This document shows, piece by piece, positions 1-6,640 of a DNA stretch of 11,357 bases. The position numbers and the translations under genes are program-made. The notes beneath the pieces were generated by a model that did no database searches, was not told where the DNA came from, and worked only from the letters and a program-made list of their open reading frames with translations. The DNA comes from Anaerolineales bacterium (GTDB lineage: Bacteria > Chloroflexota > Anaerolineae > Promineifilales > Promineifilaceae). Numbering within the stretch: the stretch's first letter is position 1; each line of letters starts with the position of its first letter. The stretch covers positions 1 through 11,357 of the forward strand of contig JAGQGA010000109.1 of assembly GCA_020432595.1 (NCBI GenBank). The letters run 5' to 3'.

Positions 1-3000
1 ATAAACGGCCGTTCCATCTCGATAATCCACAATACACGCCCCGCCAGCACCATGCCCCCGCTGGTTATCGTGGTTGTCGGTAAAAACAACCGCCCCATTG
101 CTCGGCAGCAGCCCGCTTTCCACCCCATTCAGTGCTACCAGCGTGCCGCCGCAGTTAAAAGCCGTCCCCATTGCCGCCGGGAAGTTAAACTCGGTCACGT
201 CGCCATTAGGCAAATATTCAAACGCCTGCACCTGCTCGCTCCCCACGTCAATCACTTCCTGGAAGATATAGGGGTTGCCCGTCAACCCATTCAAAATGGC
301 GGCAATATCCTGGCTTGCCATATGCTTGGAAGCATCCAGCCGAAAGCCCGCCACCCCCATATCAATCAGGCTTTGCAGATACGCCCGCGCCGTCGCCTGC
401 ACCGTCGCCGAACCGGTGTTGAGGTCGGCCAAATTGACCAGCTCGCACGTTTGCGACTCAAAGCGGCTGTTGTAGCTATTGATGTCGTTCTCGCTGGCTC
501 CGCCGCCGGGGTTGGTGCCGCAGTAGTGGAAATCAGCCGGGTCGTAGTCAGGGTAATCATACGCCGTGTAGCTGGAGCCATTGCTGCCCGTGCCGCTGCC
601 CACGCCCGTCATGTGGTTCAGCACCGCATCCACATAAATATCCACCCCCAAGTTGCTACACGTCGTCACCATGCTTTGGAATTCGGCCAGCGTCCCGCTG
701 CGGCTGTTTGCCAAACTGTAGCTAACCGGCTGGTAGCGCACCCACCAAGCATAGCTGTTGGTGGCCGTCGGCAGCACATGCTCCATCGGCGGCGACACCT
801 GCACCGCGCTATAGCCTTTGTCGGCCAAATAGCTGCACTCTTTTTCGATGTCGCGCCATTTCCACTCAAACAAATGGACAAACACAGCGCCGGGTGGCGG
901 GGCGGAAACGGGCAAAACGGTGAGAATGCCGTCACCCCCATCATTGCTTGCCCGCCACTTCTTGGAAATGCCGCCGTCGTCGGTGCAATAGGCGGTGTAG
1001 CCATATTGTCCGGCCGTTAAACCAGCAGTCGGGATGGTGTAATAATGCTCGTCATTGCTGGCGTTACCATTAAAAGCACTGTTGAAGGTCATCAGCGAAT
1101 CGGTCCAAGCCGCACCATATTTGCCCCAGTGGAGGTAGCAATCAATGTTGCCGCCGTTGCCGCCGCCCACATCGGTCACACCGGGTTCGTACACCTGCAC
1201 ATAAACGGTGTGGCCGCTGCTGCTGCCGACGTTGACGGCGTTGCTCACATCTCCTTCGGGATACATAAGACCGACGTAATCAATGCTGCTGTTGACGATG
1301 GTGGTGGGGGCAACGGTAGAGAGAAAAACGGCCGTTGTGCGCGCTGGAACCGAAAACGTCCCCGTGTTGAGGTCAAAGCTACTCGTCTGCACAATTGCAT
1401 CATTGGAGCTTTGCAGCACCGGGTGCAACGTCACCGCATTCGCCGCCACCCCTGCCATTTCGGCAATGGTAAACGTCTGGGCAACTTTGTTGGCGTTAAA
1501 CAAGACAAAAATGTATTCGGTATTGCTGTCTAAATCCGCCCCCACCGCATCGCTAATCCCCATCACAATCAGCCCATCCTGGGCGTTGTTGCTGTTAAAA
1601 AAGGTGACGCGGCTGTTGATTTCGGCAGCACTGGTCAGCCGGAACAGCGGCGAACTGCTGCGAATTTGCAAAACTTCCTGCATGTGGGCTGCACTGTCCA
1701 TAATGTCGGCCTGCGCGGGGCTGAGGGCGGTGTTGGCAAGCAGGGGCTTCATGATAGACCAGCGGCCAGAATTGTCGGCGGCCGGCGGCACGCCCTTGCC
1801 AAAATTGTTGTCTTGGTAGCTAAAGTCCACCTTGTTAAACCAGTCGCCGGAATCATAACTATTGCGATCCAGCGATTTGGAGCGCAGCATGTCGCTGCCC
1901 ATCTGGAAAAACGGTACCCCCTGCGACAAACCAATGATACTCAACCCCATGTTTTGCGCCCGCACGCGGTCGGCCATCGAAGTGCCAACGGGGAGTTTGA
2001 AAACGTTGAGGTCGTAGAGCGTCTCATTGTCGTGTTTGGACACATAGTTGATGCTCTCTACCGGCTGGGTGGTGTAGCCGCCATTGCCCCAGTTGGACAA
2101 GCCGCCCACCAGCCCCGTTCGCAGCCTGTCCATCGCCGTGTGCAGGTCAGATTGCGCCCGGTTATTGTAGCTGTAGCCATTCCAGTCGTAGGACAGGCCG
2201 TTGATAAACCCCTGATGGCGAATTTGCAGCGGGTCGGTGGTGAAGCCGCCGTGGGCTGCGTCGCGGATGCGGTCGTTGAAGGTGCCAATGCCGGTGCCAG
2301 CCAAATTGACCTGGTTGGCGTGGGTTAGCCCCTTGGCCTGCGCCGAGCCAAAATCCCACCCTTCGCCATAGATAAAGATTTTGCTGCCGTCTACCCCATC
2401 GCTGGCAACGGTTAGCCCCTGAATGGCATCGCGGATGTGGATGGCGTTGTCTACGGTGTGGAGGTTCATCAGGTCAAAGCGGAAGCCGTCTACCTGATAG
2501 AGCGTTGCCCACCGCTTGAGGGTGTCAATCATCAGCTTTTCCATCATGGCGAATTCGCTGGCGGTGTCGGGGCAGCAGCTTGTGGTTTGCACCACGCCAC
2601 TGTTGTTGGTGCGATGGTAGTAGCCGGGAACGATTTTGTCGAGGACGGAGGTGTCGCTGAGGCCGCTGCTGTTGGTATGGTTGTAGACCACGTCCATGAC
2701 CACGCGCAGCCCATTGGCGTTGAGGGTTTGCACCATTTGGCGAAATTCGATAATCCGCTGTACGCCGTCGGGGTTGGTGCTGTAGCTGCCTTCGGGTACG
2801 CCGTAGTGGAAGGGGTCGTAGCCCCAGTTGAAGCCATCGGTGGCTTGGGCGGCCACCACAGCAGCCTGTGGCACCTCCGAATCCCGATCTGTGGCCGGGT
2901 TAAAGCTAAACGATGGCTCTACCCGCGCCGCCGCATCTTCATTGACCGAGGCAATATCAAAGGCAGGCAGCAGGTGGATATGGGTCAGCCCTGCCTGCTG

Positions 3001-4329
3001 CAAATTGAGCAGGTGGGTCATGCCGTTGCTGCTGGTGTGGGTAAACGCCTTAAACGTGCCTCGGTCGCTGGCTGGTACGGTGCTGTCGTTAATGGAAAAG
3101 TCGCGCACGTGGACTTCATAAATGGAAATGTCGTTGAAGCTGTTGAGCGTGGGCTTGCTGGGCGGCCAACTGGCTGGCTCCAGCGAACTGTCATTGGCTA
3201 AATCTACAAACTGGCTACGGGTGCTGTTCATGGAAAGGCTGACGGCATAGGGGTCGGTGACAAGATTGGTGACAATGCCACTGTCGGGAACAAAAACTTC
3301 GACGGCAAAGAGGTAAAAATCGCGATCCCAACCGGCATCGCCAACCACGCTCCACACGCCTGTCGCCGTGTTCTCGGTCATGGGATGGGCGGTGAAGCTG
3401 CTGGTGGTGGAATCGGCAAAGCGGCGCAGGGTAACGGAAACGGCCGTTGGTGCCCACACCCGCACCGTTGGCACCCCGCTGCTGTAGGACACACCCAGAT
3501 CCACGTTGGCGGCATTGCTGGCATAGAGATCATCCAGCACCCCCTGAATTTGCAGCCAAGTGGTGTCTATCAGGTCGCCATTGCTGTCGTAAGCAGCAAC
3601 GGCCGTTTCTCCCTTCAACATCGTCTTCACCGGCGTGGGCGGCGTGGCCGGCAGCAGCAGCCGCTGATACCCGGCCACATTGGGCAAGCTGGCATAAGAA
3701 CTGCCATTGAGCGTTCCCGAAGCGGTCAGGCTAATGCCAGTACCGGCCGTGGCAGGCACGGCTAGGCTTCCGCCCCCATCATAATGCAGCTCATAGCTAC
3801 TGGCCGTGGTGTTCCAAGCAATCGTGTTTTCATCCGCCCACAAGGCACGGGCATCGGTGGGGGTGGCGGTGGCGGCATTGACGGTCAACATCCCGTTGGC
3901 TCCTGTCCGCCACGTTTGGCTGGAATCGGTGAGATCGGTGCAATAGGCAGTGTATTCATATAGACCTGCTCCGGGGGAAATGGCGATCTGGTATTGATCA
4001 TTGTTGCCCACATCGCCGTGGTAGCTCATGGCGGTGCTGGTAATATTGGACCACACACCACCAAAATTGCTGACTTCTGCCCAATAGAGGGTACAACTGA
4101 TGTTGGCTCCCTGCCCCCCCGCCTCAGTTGTTCCCCCTTTATAGACCTCCACCAAAACCGTTGCGGAATTACCAGCGTTAATCGTGCTGCTGGTAGGAGT
4201 CATGTTCCCCACCCAACCAAGAGCAGCCAAAGCCGTTTGTGGGACAGCTTGCCAGAAAACCAAAGTTATTAGCACAAAAAGTGTTTGAACAGGAAGGTGT
4301 TTGGGGAAAAACGGCCGTTTTAGCGTCAT
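1..4329 (-). CDS. Exported bifunctional amylopullulanase (pullulanase GH13 + animal-type alpha-amylase GH13), C-terminus cut by window edge
   Basis: This extracellular starch/pullulan hydrolase stays open for 1443 codons to the left edge. Residues 1-35 are a signal peptide (KR, hydrophobic core, TALA cleavage site). Residues 37-151 are a beta-rich module. A CBM48-like N domain follows (about 280-345, VRVWAPTAVSVTLRRF). The pullulanase barrel has FNWGYDP (500-506), DVVYNH (546-551), nucleophile D619 in DGFRFD, acid/base E666 in YGEGWD and D767 in KHDNE. Its C-terminal beta domain reaches about 1005. A second copy of the beta module (1017-1139) precedes an alpha-amylase barrel: DAVLNH (1234-1239), nucleophile D1332 in GFRLDASKH, E1358 in FQEV, D1421 in DNHDNQRGHG. 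The GHGAGG loop (1425-1430) is typical of chloride-dependent animal-type amylases. The family resemblance is to pullulanase-type alpha-1,6-glucosidases plus GH13 alpha-amylase. ATG 4329 is preferred because GGAG lies 9 nt upstream; ATG 4344 is in frame but has no such site. The product probably cleaves both alpha-1,6 and alpha-1,4 links. Confidence 0.93.
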   Translation of the reverse strand, partial: MTLKRPFFPKHLPVQTLFVLITLVFWQAVPQTALAALGWVGNMTPTSSTINAGNSATVLVEVYKGGTTEAGGQGANISCTLYWAEVSNFGGVWSNITSTAMSYHGDVGNNDQYQIAISPGAGLYEYTAYCTDLTDSSQTWRTGANGMLTVNAATATPTDARALWADENTIAWNTTASSYELHYDGGGSLAVPATAGTGISLTASGTLNGSSYASLPNVAGYQRLLLPATPPTPVKTMLKGETAVAAYDSNGDLIDTTWLQIQGVLDDLYASNAANVDLGVSYSSGVPTVRVWAPTAVSVTLRRFADSTTSSFTAHPMTENTATGVWSVVGDAGWDRDFYLFAVEVFVPDSGIVTNLVTDPYAVSLSMNSTRSQFVDLANDSSLEPASWPPSKPTLNSFNDISIYEVHVRDFSINDSTVPASDRGTFKAFTHTSSNGMTHLLNLQQAGLTHIHLLPAFDIASVNEDAAARVEPSFSFNPATDRDSEVPQAAVVAAQATDGFNWGYDPFHYGVPEGSYSTNPDGVQRIIEFRQMVQTLNANGLRVVMDVVYNHTNSSGLSDTSVLDKIVPGYYHRTNNSGVVQTTSCCPDTASEFAMMEKLMIDTLKRWATLYQVDGFRFDLMNLHTVDNAIHIRDAIQGLTVASDGVDGSKIFIYGEGWDFGSAQAKGLTHANQVNLAGTGIGTFNDRIRDAAHGGFTTDPLQIRHQGFINGLSYDWNGYSYNNRAQSDLHTAMDRLRTGLVGGLSNWGNGGYTTQPVESINYVSKHDNETLYDLNVFKLPVGTSMADRVRAQNMGLSIIGLSQGVPFFQMGSDMLRSKSLDRNSYDSGDWFNKVDFSYQDNNFGKGVPPAADNSGRWSIMKPLLANTALSPAQADIMDSAAHMQEVLQIRSSSPLFRLTSAAEINSRVTFFNSNNAQDGLIVMGISDAVGADLDSNTEYIFVLFNANKVAQTFTIAEMAGVAANAVTLHPVLQSSNDAIVQTSSFDLNTGTFSVPARTTAVFLSTVAPTTIVNSSIDYVGLMYPEGDVSNAVNVGSSSGHTVYVQVYEPGVTDVGGGNGGNIDCYLHWGKYGAAWTDSLMTFNSAFNGNASNDEHYYTIPTAGLTAGQYGYTAYCTDDGGISKKWRASNDGGDGILTVLPVSAPPPGAVFVHLFEWKWRDIEKECSYLADKGYSAVQVSPPMEHVLPTATNSYAWWVRYQPVSYSLANSRSGTLAEFQSMVTTCSNLGVDIYVDAVLNHMTGVGSGTGSNGSSYTAYDYPDYDPADFHYCGTNPGGGASENDINSYNSRFESQTCELVNLADLNTGSATVQATARAYLQSLIDMGVAGFRLDASKHMASQDIAAILNGLTGNPYIFQEVIDVGSEQVQAFEYLPNGDVTEFNFPAAMGTAFNCGGTLVALNGVESGLLPSNGAVVFTDNHDNQRGHGAGGACIVDYRDGTAVY

Positions 4330-4406
4330 TGTGTCATACTCCATACCGCAACCATGAGTATCAAATTTAGGCAACTACAGAAAATCAGGGTCGTATACCA
4401 ACGCCC
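4330..4406 (-). other. Short intergenic gap between holB and the amylopullulanase gene
   Basis: These 77 nt separate the holB stop codon from the amylopullulanase start. Apart from the GGAG ribosome binding site I see no hairpin, no T-run terminator and no convincing -35/-10 pair. Co-transcription with holB is possible but not shown. Confidence 0.4.
4339..4342 (-). promoter_or_regulatory. Ribosome binding site of the amylopullulanase gene
   Basis: GGAG lies 9 nt before ATG 4329. It decides between two in-frame starts, because the upstream ATG at 4344 overlaps this site and has no purine-rich sequence of its own. The signal peptide also reads naturally from 4329. Confidence 0.55.
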
Positions 4407-5432
4407 CTAATTAGACCGATAAGGGTAAGTTAAAAAGAGATTTTCCAGCACCAGCCGGGTGTTGGCGTTGCGCTGAATTTGCCAGATAGCACTGTTGGTG
4501 TGCTGCAAGCTGCGGAGAATGTGGGGACGGGGCCAAACGGCCGTTAATGCCCGCAACTGCTCCAGCTCATCAAAATTTGTCACCGGTGGCGTTCGGTCGC
4601 TCCCTTTGTGCTGCGCCAGCACCAGCAAATCGCGCCACCAACTGAGCCACGTTTGCAGCGTCGGCACAATCCCCTCGCTTTGGCGCGACAATTTATCAGC
4701 CAGAGCAAACCGCTCCACGCGACGGCCGTTTATCCCCTCCCACAACTGCCCTAACTGCTGCCCCCGCACCTGCAAAATCGTCTTGTCCTGAAAAGCGTTA
4801 ATCGCCCAGCCCAAACGGCCGTCGGCCAAATGCGCCAGCAGCGTGGCTTGCTCGGCAGGAACGTGCCAGCGGGTTTGCAAACTTTCGCTAATTTGGGCGG
4901 CGGGCAGCGGACGCAGAGCCACGGTGCGGCAGCGGGAGGTGATGGTTTCGAGGAGGGTGTCGGCAGAAACGGCCGTTAACAGCAGCACTACCCCTGGCGG
5001 TGGCTCTTCTAACGTCTTCAAAAAGGCGTTGGCTGCGTTGATATTGGCCGCGTCAAACTGGGTCACAATCGCCACCTTGTACCGCCCTTCGTAAGCCGAC
5101 AGGCTCAAATCCTGCTGAAGCTGGCGAATTTGGTCAATCCGCAAAACGGCCGTTCCCCGCCCCGTCGTATCCGGCTCCACCAGCCGCACGTCCGGGTGTC
5201 TATCGGCCGCAATCAGTTGGCAGGACCGACACACGCCACAAGGCCGCGCCGCCACATCATCGGCCAGACAGTTCAACGCCTGGGCGAACGTTCGCGCCAG
5301 CATCGTCTTCCCAACCTGCGCCGGGCCACTCAGCAAATAGGCGTGTCCCACTCGCCCATACACAATCGCCCCGGCCAGCAGCTCCTTCGCCCAATCATGC
5401 CCCACAATGTCGTTCCAACTGTTTGCAAGCAT
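4407..5432 (-). CDS. holB: DNA polymerase III subunit delta' (clamp loader)
   Basis: This 341-residue AAA+ protein belongs to the clamp loader that opens the sliding beta clamp in replication. The N-terminus (NSWNDIVGHDWAKELL) and GHAYLLSGP are typical of the delta'/DnaX family. Walker A is GPAQVGKT (36-43) and looks intact. A four-cysteine zinc module follows at C55, C65, C68 and C71. KVAIVTQFDAANINAANAFL with KTLEEPPPG (about 119-147) is the conserved box after the Walker B strand, with a degenerate acidic motif. SRC (166-168) is the family sensor motif. The length fits delta' (about 330 residues) and is much shorter than DnaX. The gene ends in TAG and starts at ATG 5432. No Shine-Dalgarno sequence is visible upstream; a repeat hairpin ends 16 nt before the start. 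Four copies of the ACGGCCGT palindrome lie at 4536-4977 and a fifth at 5145-5154. The usual holB neighbour, thymidylate kinase, is not in the window. Confidence 0.93.
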   Translation of the reverse strand: MLANSWNDIVGHDWAKELLAGAIVYGRVGHAYLLSGPAQVGKTMLARTFAQALNCLADDVAARPCGVCRSCQLIAADRHPDVRLVEPDTTGRGTAVLRIDQIRQLQQDLSLSAYEGRYKVAIVTQFDAANINAANAFLKTLEEPPPGVVLLLTAVSADTLLETITSRCRTVALRPLPAAQISESLQTRWHVPAEQATLLAHLADGRLGWAINAFQDKTILQVRGQQLGQLWEGINGRRVERFALADKLSRQSEGIVPTLQTWLSWWRDLLVLAQHKGSDRTPPVTNFDELEQLRALTAVWPRPHILRSLQHTNSAIWQIQRNANTRLVLENLFLTYPYRSN

Positions 5433-5448
5433 AGTAAGTAACCAGTCG

Positions 5449-5501
5449 CAGGTAACAGGTAGCAGGTAGCAAGATACTTGCCACTTGTCACTTGCTACTT
5501 G
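5449..5501 (-). repeat. Heptamer-armed inverted repeat between the cupin gene and holB
   Basis: Arms at 5449-5473 and 5477-5501 flank a 3-nt loop. Each arm is a degenerate run of a 7-bp unit (CAGGTAG type on the left, CACTTGT/CTTGCTA type on the right). The arms match at 18 of 25 positions and all seven differences are transitions. An 8-bp block (GTAGCAAG 5466-5473 with CTTGCTAC 5491-5498) pairs perfectly. The cupin stop codon (5495-5497) lies inside the right arm and the element ends 16 nt before the holB ATG. It could be an RNA hairpin acting on 3' end stability or holB translation. There is no U-tract, so a classical terminator is unlikely. Confidence 0.6.
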
Positions 5502-6136
5502 CCACTCCCCTCCTCATACACCCGACACGCCACATTAATCCACCCCGACCGAAACGGATACACTTCCCCCGCTTCCGGGCTAAACCGATGCCGCCAAATG
5601 CAGCCATTGTCATTGCCGAGCAAATGAAGCGACACCGAGGTTTCGGCTGAGGTTGTTCGCACCCGATGAATATCATTTTCCGGCAGCAGTTCGTAGAAGT
5701 CGCCAGGGCGCAGCAGGTTGCGCTCTGCCACCGTCAATTCGGCGTGGTCATGGTCGCTGCCGTCGTCATGGCGAGCAAACACATCCTCCGCCTGTTCGCC
5801 GCGATACAGCCCCACCAGCCCCCAGGCCAGATGATCATGCACCGGGGTTTCGGTTCCGGCCGGCAGCACCAGCGCCGAAAACGCCAGTCCGCCATCCCCC
5901 GCCCGGTAGAGCAGCCACATCCCGGTTTTGCGCCCCATGCCGCTTTCTTCACCTGGCTCTTGATATTTTTGTGGCAGCCATGTCTGATCATTTAGCAGCG
6001 TGGCAAAATAGGGGCGAATCTCGGCTACGGCCACCTCCGGGCTTTCCGCCCGCCGCCGAATTTCATTCACCTTGTCAATAAATGTCCGCATCGGCGGATT
6101 GTCCAATATCCATTCGTCTTCATATGAATATGTCAT
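5495..6136 (-). CDS. Cupin-fold protein resembling cysteine dioxygenase-type enzymes
   Basis: About 213 residues with the double-stranded beta-helix pattern of the cysteine/thiol dioxygenase-like cupins. Cytoplasmic: no signal peptide or membrane segment. Numbering from ATG 6136, the likely iron ligands are H100 and H102 in PVHDHLAWG and H157 in NDIHRV, a three-histidine set without the glutamate of ordinary cupins. SLHLLGND (169-176) aligns with the SLHLY segment of cysteine dioxygenase, but the active-site tyrosine position is leucine (L173), so cysteine itself may not be the substrate. Possible roles are oxidation of another small thiol or an unassigned metal-dependent function. GTG 6142 and ATG 6139 are alternative starts; AGCAGG five nt upstream favours ATG 6136. 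The last codons and the TAG stop fall within a repeat element. The gene contains no copy of the AACGGCCGTT palindrome, unlike all other genes here. It is first in the minus-strand group with holB 62 nt downstream. Confidence 0.75.
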   Translation of the reverse strand: MTYSYEDEWILDNPPMRTFIDKVNEIRRRAESPEVAVAEIRPYFATLLNDQTWLPQKYQEPGEESGMGRKTGMWLLYRAGDGGLAFSALVLPAGTETPVHDHLAWGLVGLYRGEQAEDVFARHDDGSDHDHAELTVAERNLLRPGDFYELLPENDIHRVRTTSAETSVSLHLLGNDNGCIWRHRFSPEAGEVYPFRSGWINVACRVYEEGSGK

Positions 6137-6178
6137 CATCACCTGCTTTGTCTAAACGGCCGTTTCCAACCCTTCATC

Positions 6179-6239
6179 GTAGGGGCGAGACGACCGAGAT
6201 TGACGTTGCCAACGCCTATCCACACCATCCCGTCCCTAC
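6179..6239. repeat. Imperfect terminal inverted repeat, possible remnant of a small mobile repeat
   Basis: GTAGGGGCG (6179-6187) and CGTCCCTAC (6231-6239) are inverted copies with one mismatch, bounding a 61-bp segment. The enclosed sequence has a smaller internal pairing around GACGTTGCC. This could be a miniature element remnant or simply an intergenic hairpin. No target duplication is evident. Confidence 0.35.
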
Positions 6240-6314
6240 AGCCAGAAACCATTCACATCAGATATTGTACCGACTGCGACACCTGCCGCAAAATGACCAG
6301 GCCAGTGAAATCGA

Positions 6315-6350
6315 AAGACCTCAAAGGTTTTCTGAAACCTTTGAGGTCTT
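6315..6350. repeat. Perfect 16-bp inverted repeat with TCTG loop
   Basis: Arms 6315-6330 and 6335-6350 are exact reverse complements around a 4-nt loop (6331-6334). The stem includes GACCTCAAAGG. There is no T-run on either side and it lies more than 170 nt from any gene end, between divergent genes, so a transcription terminator is not the obvious role. It is more like a dispersed palindromic intergenic element. Confidence 0.75.
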
Positions 6351-6443
6351 CAAGGCAAAATGAGCAAATAGCCCAAATCCCCAACTTGTCCCTTTTATAA
6401 CCCCAAAATGCCAGTTACAATAGGCAGCAGACATTTAAAAAAG

Positions 6444-6471
6444 GACGACAGACAACAGACGACAGACGGCA
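6444..6471. repeat. Heptamer tandem repeat (GACGACA type), four units
   Basis: Four consecutive 7-bp units read GACGACA, GACAACA, GACGACA and GACGGCA. The period matches the other heptamer elements in the window but the unit sequence differs, and no inverted partner arm is seen nearby. Confidence 0.65.
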
Positions 6472-6500
6472 GAAAACCAACCACGCCCCATTTTCCACCC

Positions 6501-6530
6501 TCCATCCGCGTTTGTCCGCGTTCGTCCGCG
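6501..6530. repeat. 10-bp direct repeat, about three units
   Basis: TCCATCCGCG, TTTGTCCGCG and TTCGTCCGCG follow each other, and TCC continues at 6531-6533. The shared core is GTCCGCG. Noncoding, upstream of the propeller gene. Confidence 0.6.
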
Positions 6531-6591
6531 TCCTATTCCCAAATGAAAACAGGATGCAGATTTACCCAATAAGCCTACTTTCTCCCGCTTT

Positions 6592-6618
6592 ATCAGGAAA
6601 ATCAGGTTAATCAGCGTC
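6592..6618. repeat. 9-bp direct repeat (ATCAGG type), three units
   Basis: ATCAGGAAA, ATCAGGTTA and ATCAGCGTC lie head to tail and end about a dozen nt before the ribosome binding site of the propeller gene. They could lie in its 5' untranslated region. Confidence 0.5.
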
Positions 6619-6629
6619 CCATTTCCCGC

Positions 6630-6635
6630 AGGAGG
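6630..6635 (+). promoter_or_regulatory. Strong ribosome binding site of the propeller gene
   Basis: A full AGGAGG lies 5 nt before ATG 6641. It is the only consensus Shine-Dalgarno sequence in front of any gene in the window and fixes this start. Confidence 0.8.
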
Positions 6636-6640
6636 TTGGT

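Larger units (their letters stand above)
6143..6640. other. Repeat-rich divergent intergenic region
   Basis: These 498 nt separate the divergent cupin and propeller genes and should hold both promoters. No convincing coding region is seen; the short open frames here have no codon logic or recognisable product. From left to right it contains a palindrome copy (6154-6165), an imperfect inverted repeat (6179-6239), a perfect 16-bp hairpin (6315-6350), a heptamer tandem repeat (6444-6471), a 10-bp repeat (6501-6530) and a 9-bp repeat (6592-6618). The only promoter-like string I noticed for the plus strand is TACAAT at 6416-6421, with no good -35 box. Confidence 0.7.

Noticed and set aside
52..1020. 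Long plus-strand open frame of 322 codons
   Set aside because: It is antisense to the amylase unit, whose frame carries all four catalytic GH13 motifs. The plus-strand translation is rich in His, Arg and Ala with no domain-like pattern.
2437..3201. Plus-strand open frame of 254 codons
   Set aside because: It is a shadow of the pullulanase barrel (antisense), with repetitive Val/Gly/His composition and no recognisable motif.
4407..5432. DnaX (tau/gamma) instead of HolB
   Set aside because: The Walker A and zinc motifs are shared, but at 341 residues it lacks the DnaX C-terminal domains and the acidic Walker B is degenerate, fitting delta'.
6315..6350. Rho-independent terminator
   Set aside because: The stem is perfect but there is no T-run on either side, and no gene ends toward it.
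6082..6400. Small plus-strand frames in the divergent intergenic region
   Set aside because: They run through the inverted repeat and the perfect hairpin, have no ribosome binding site and no conserved-looking sequence.
6444..6530. Possible CRISPR array
   Set aside because: Repeat units are only 7-10 bp and head to tail with no unique spacers, and no cas gene is nearby.
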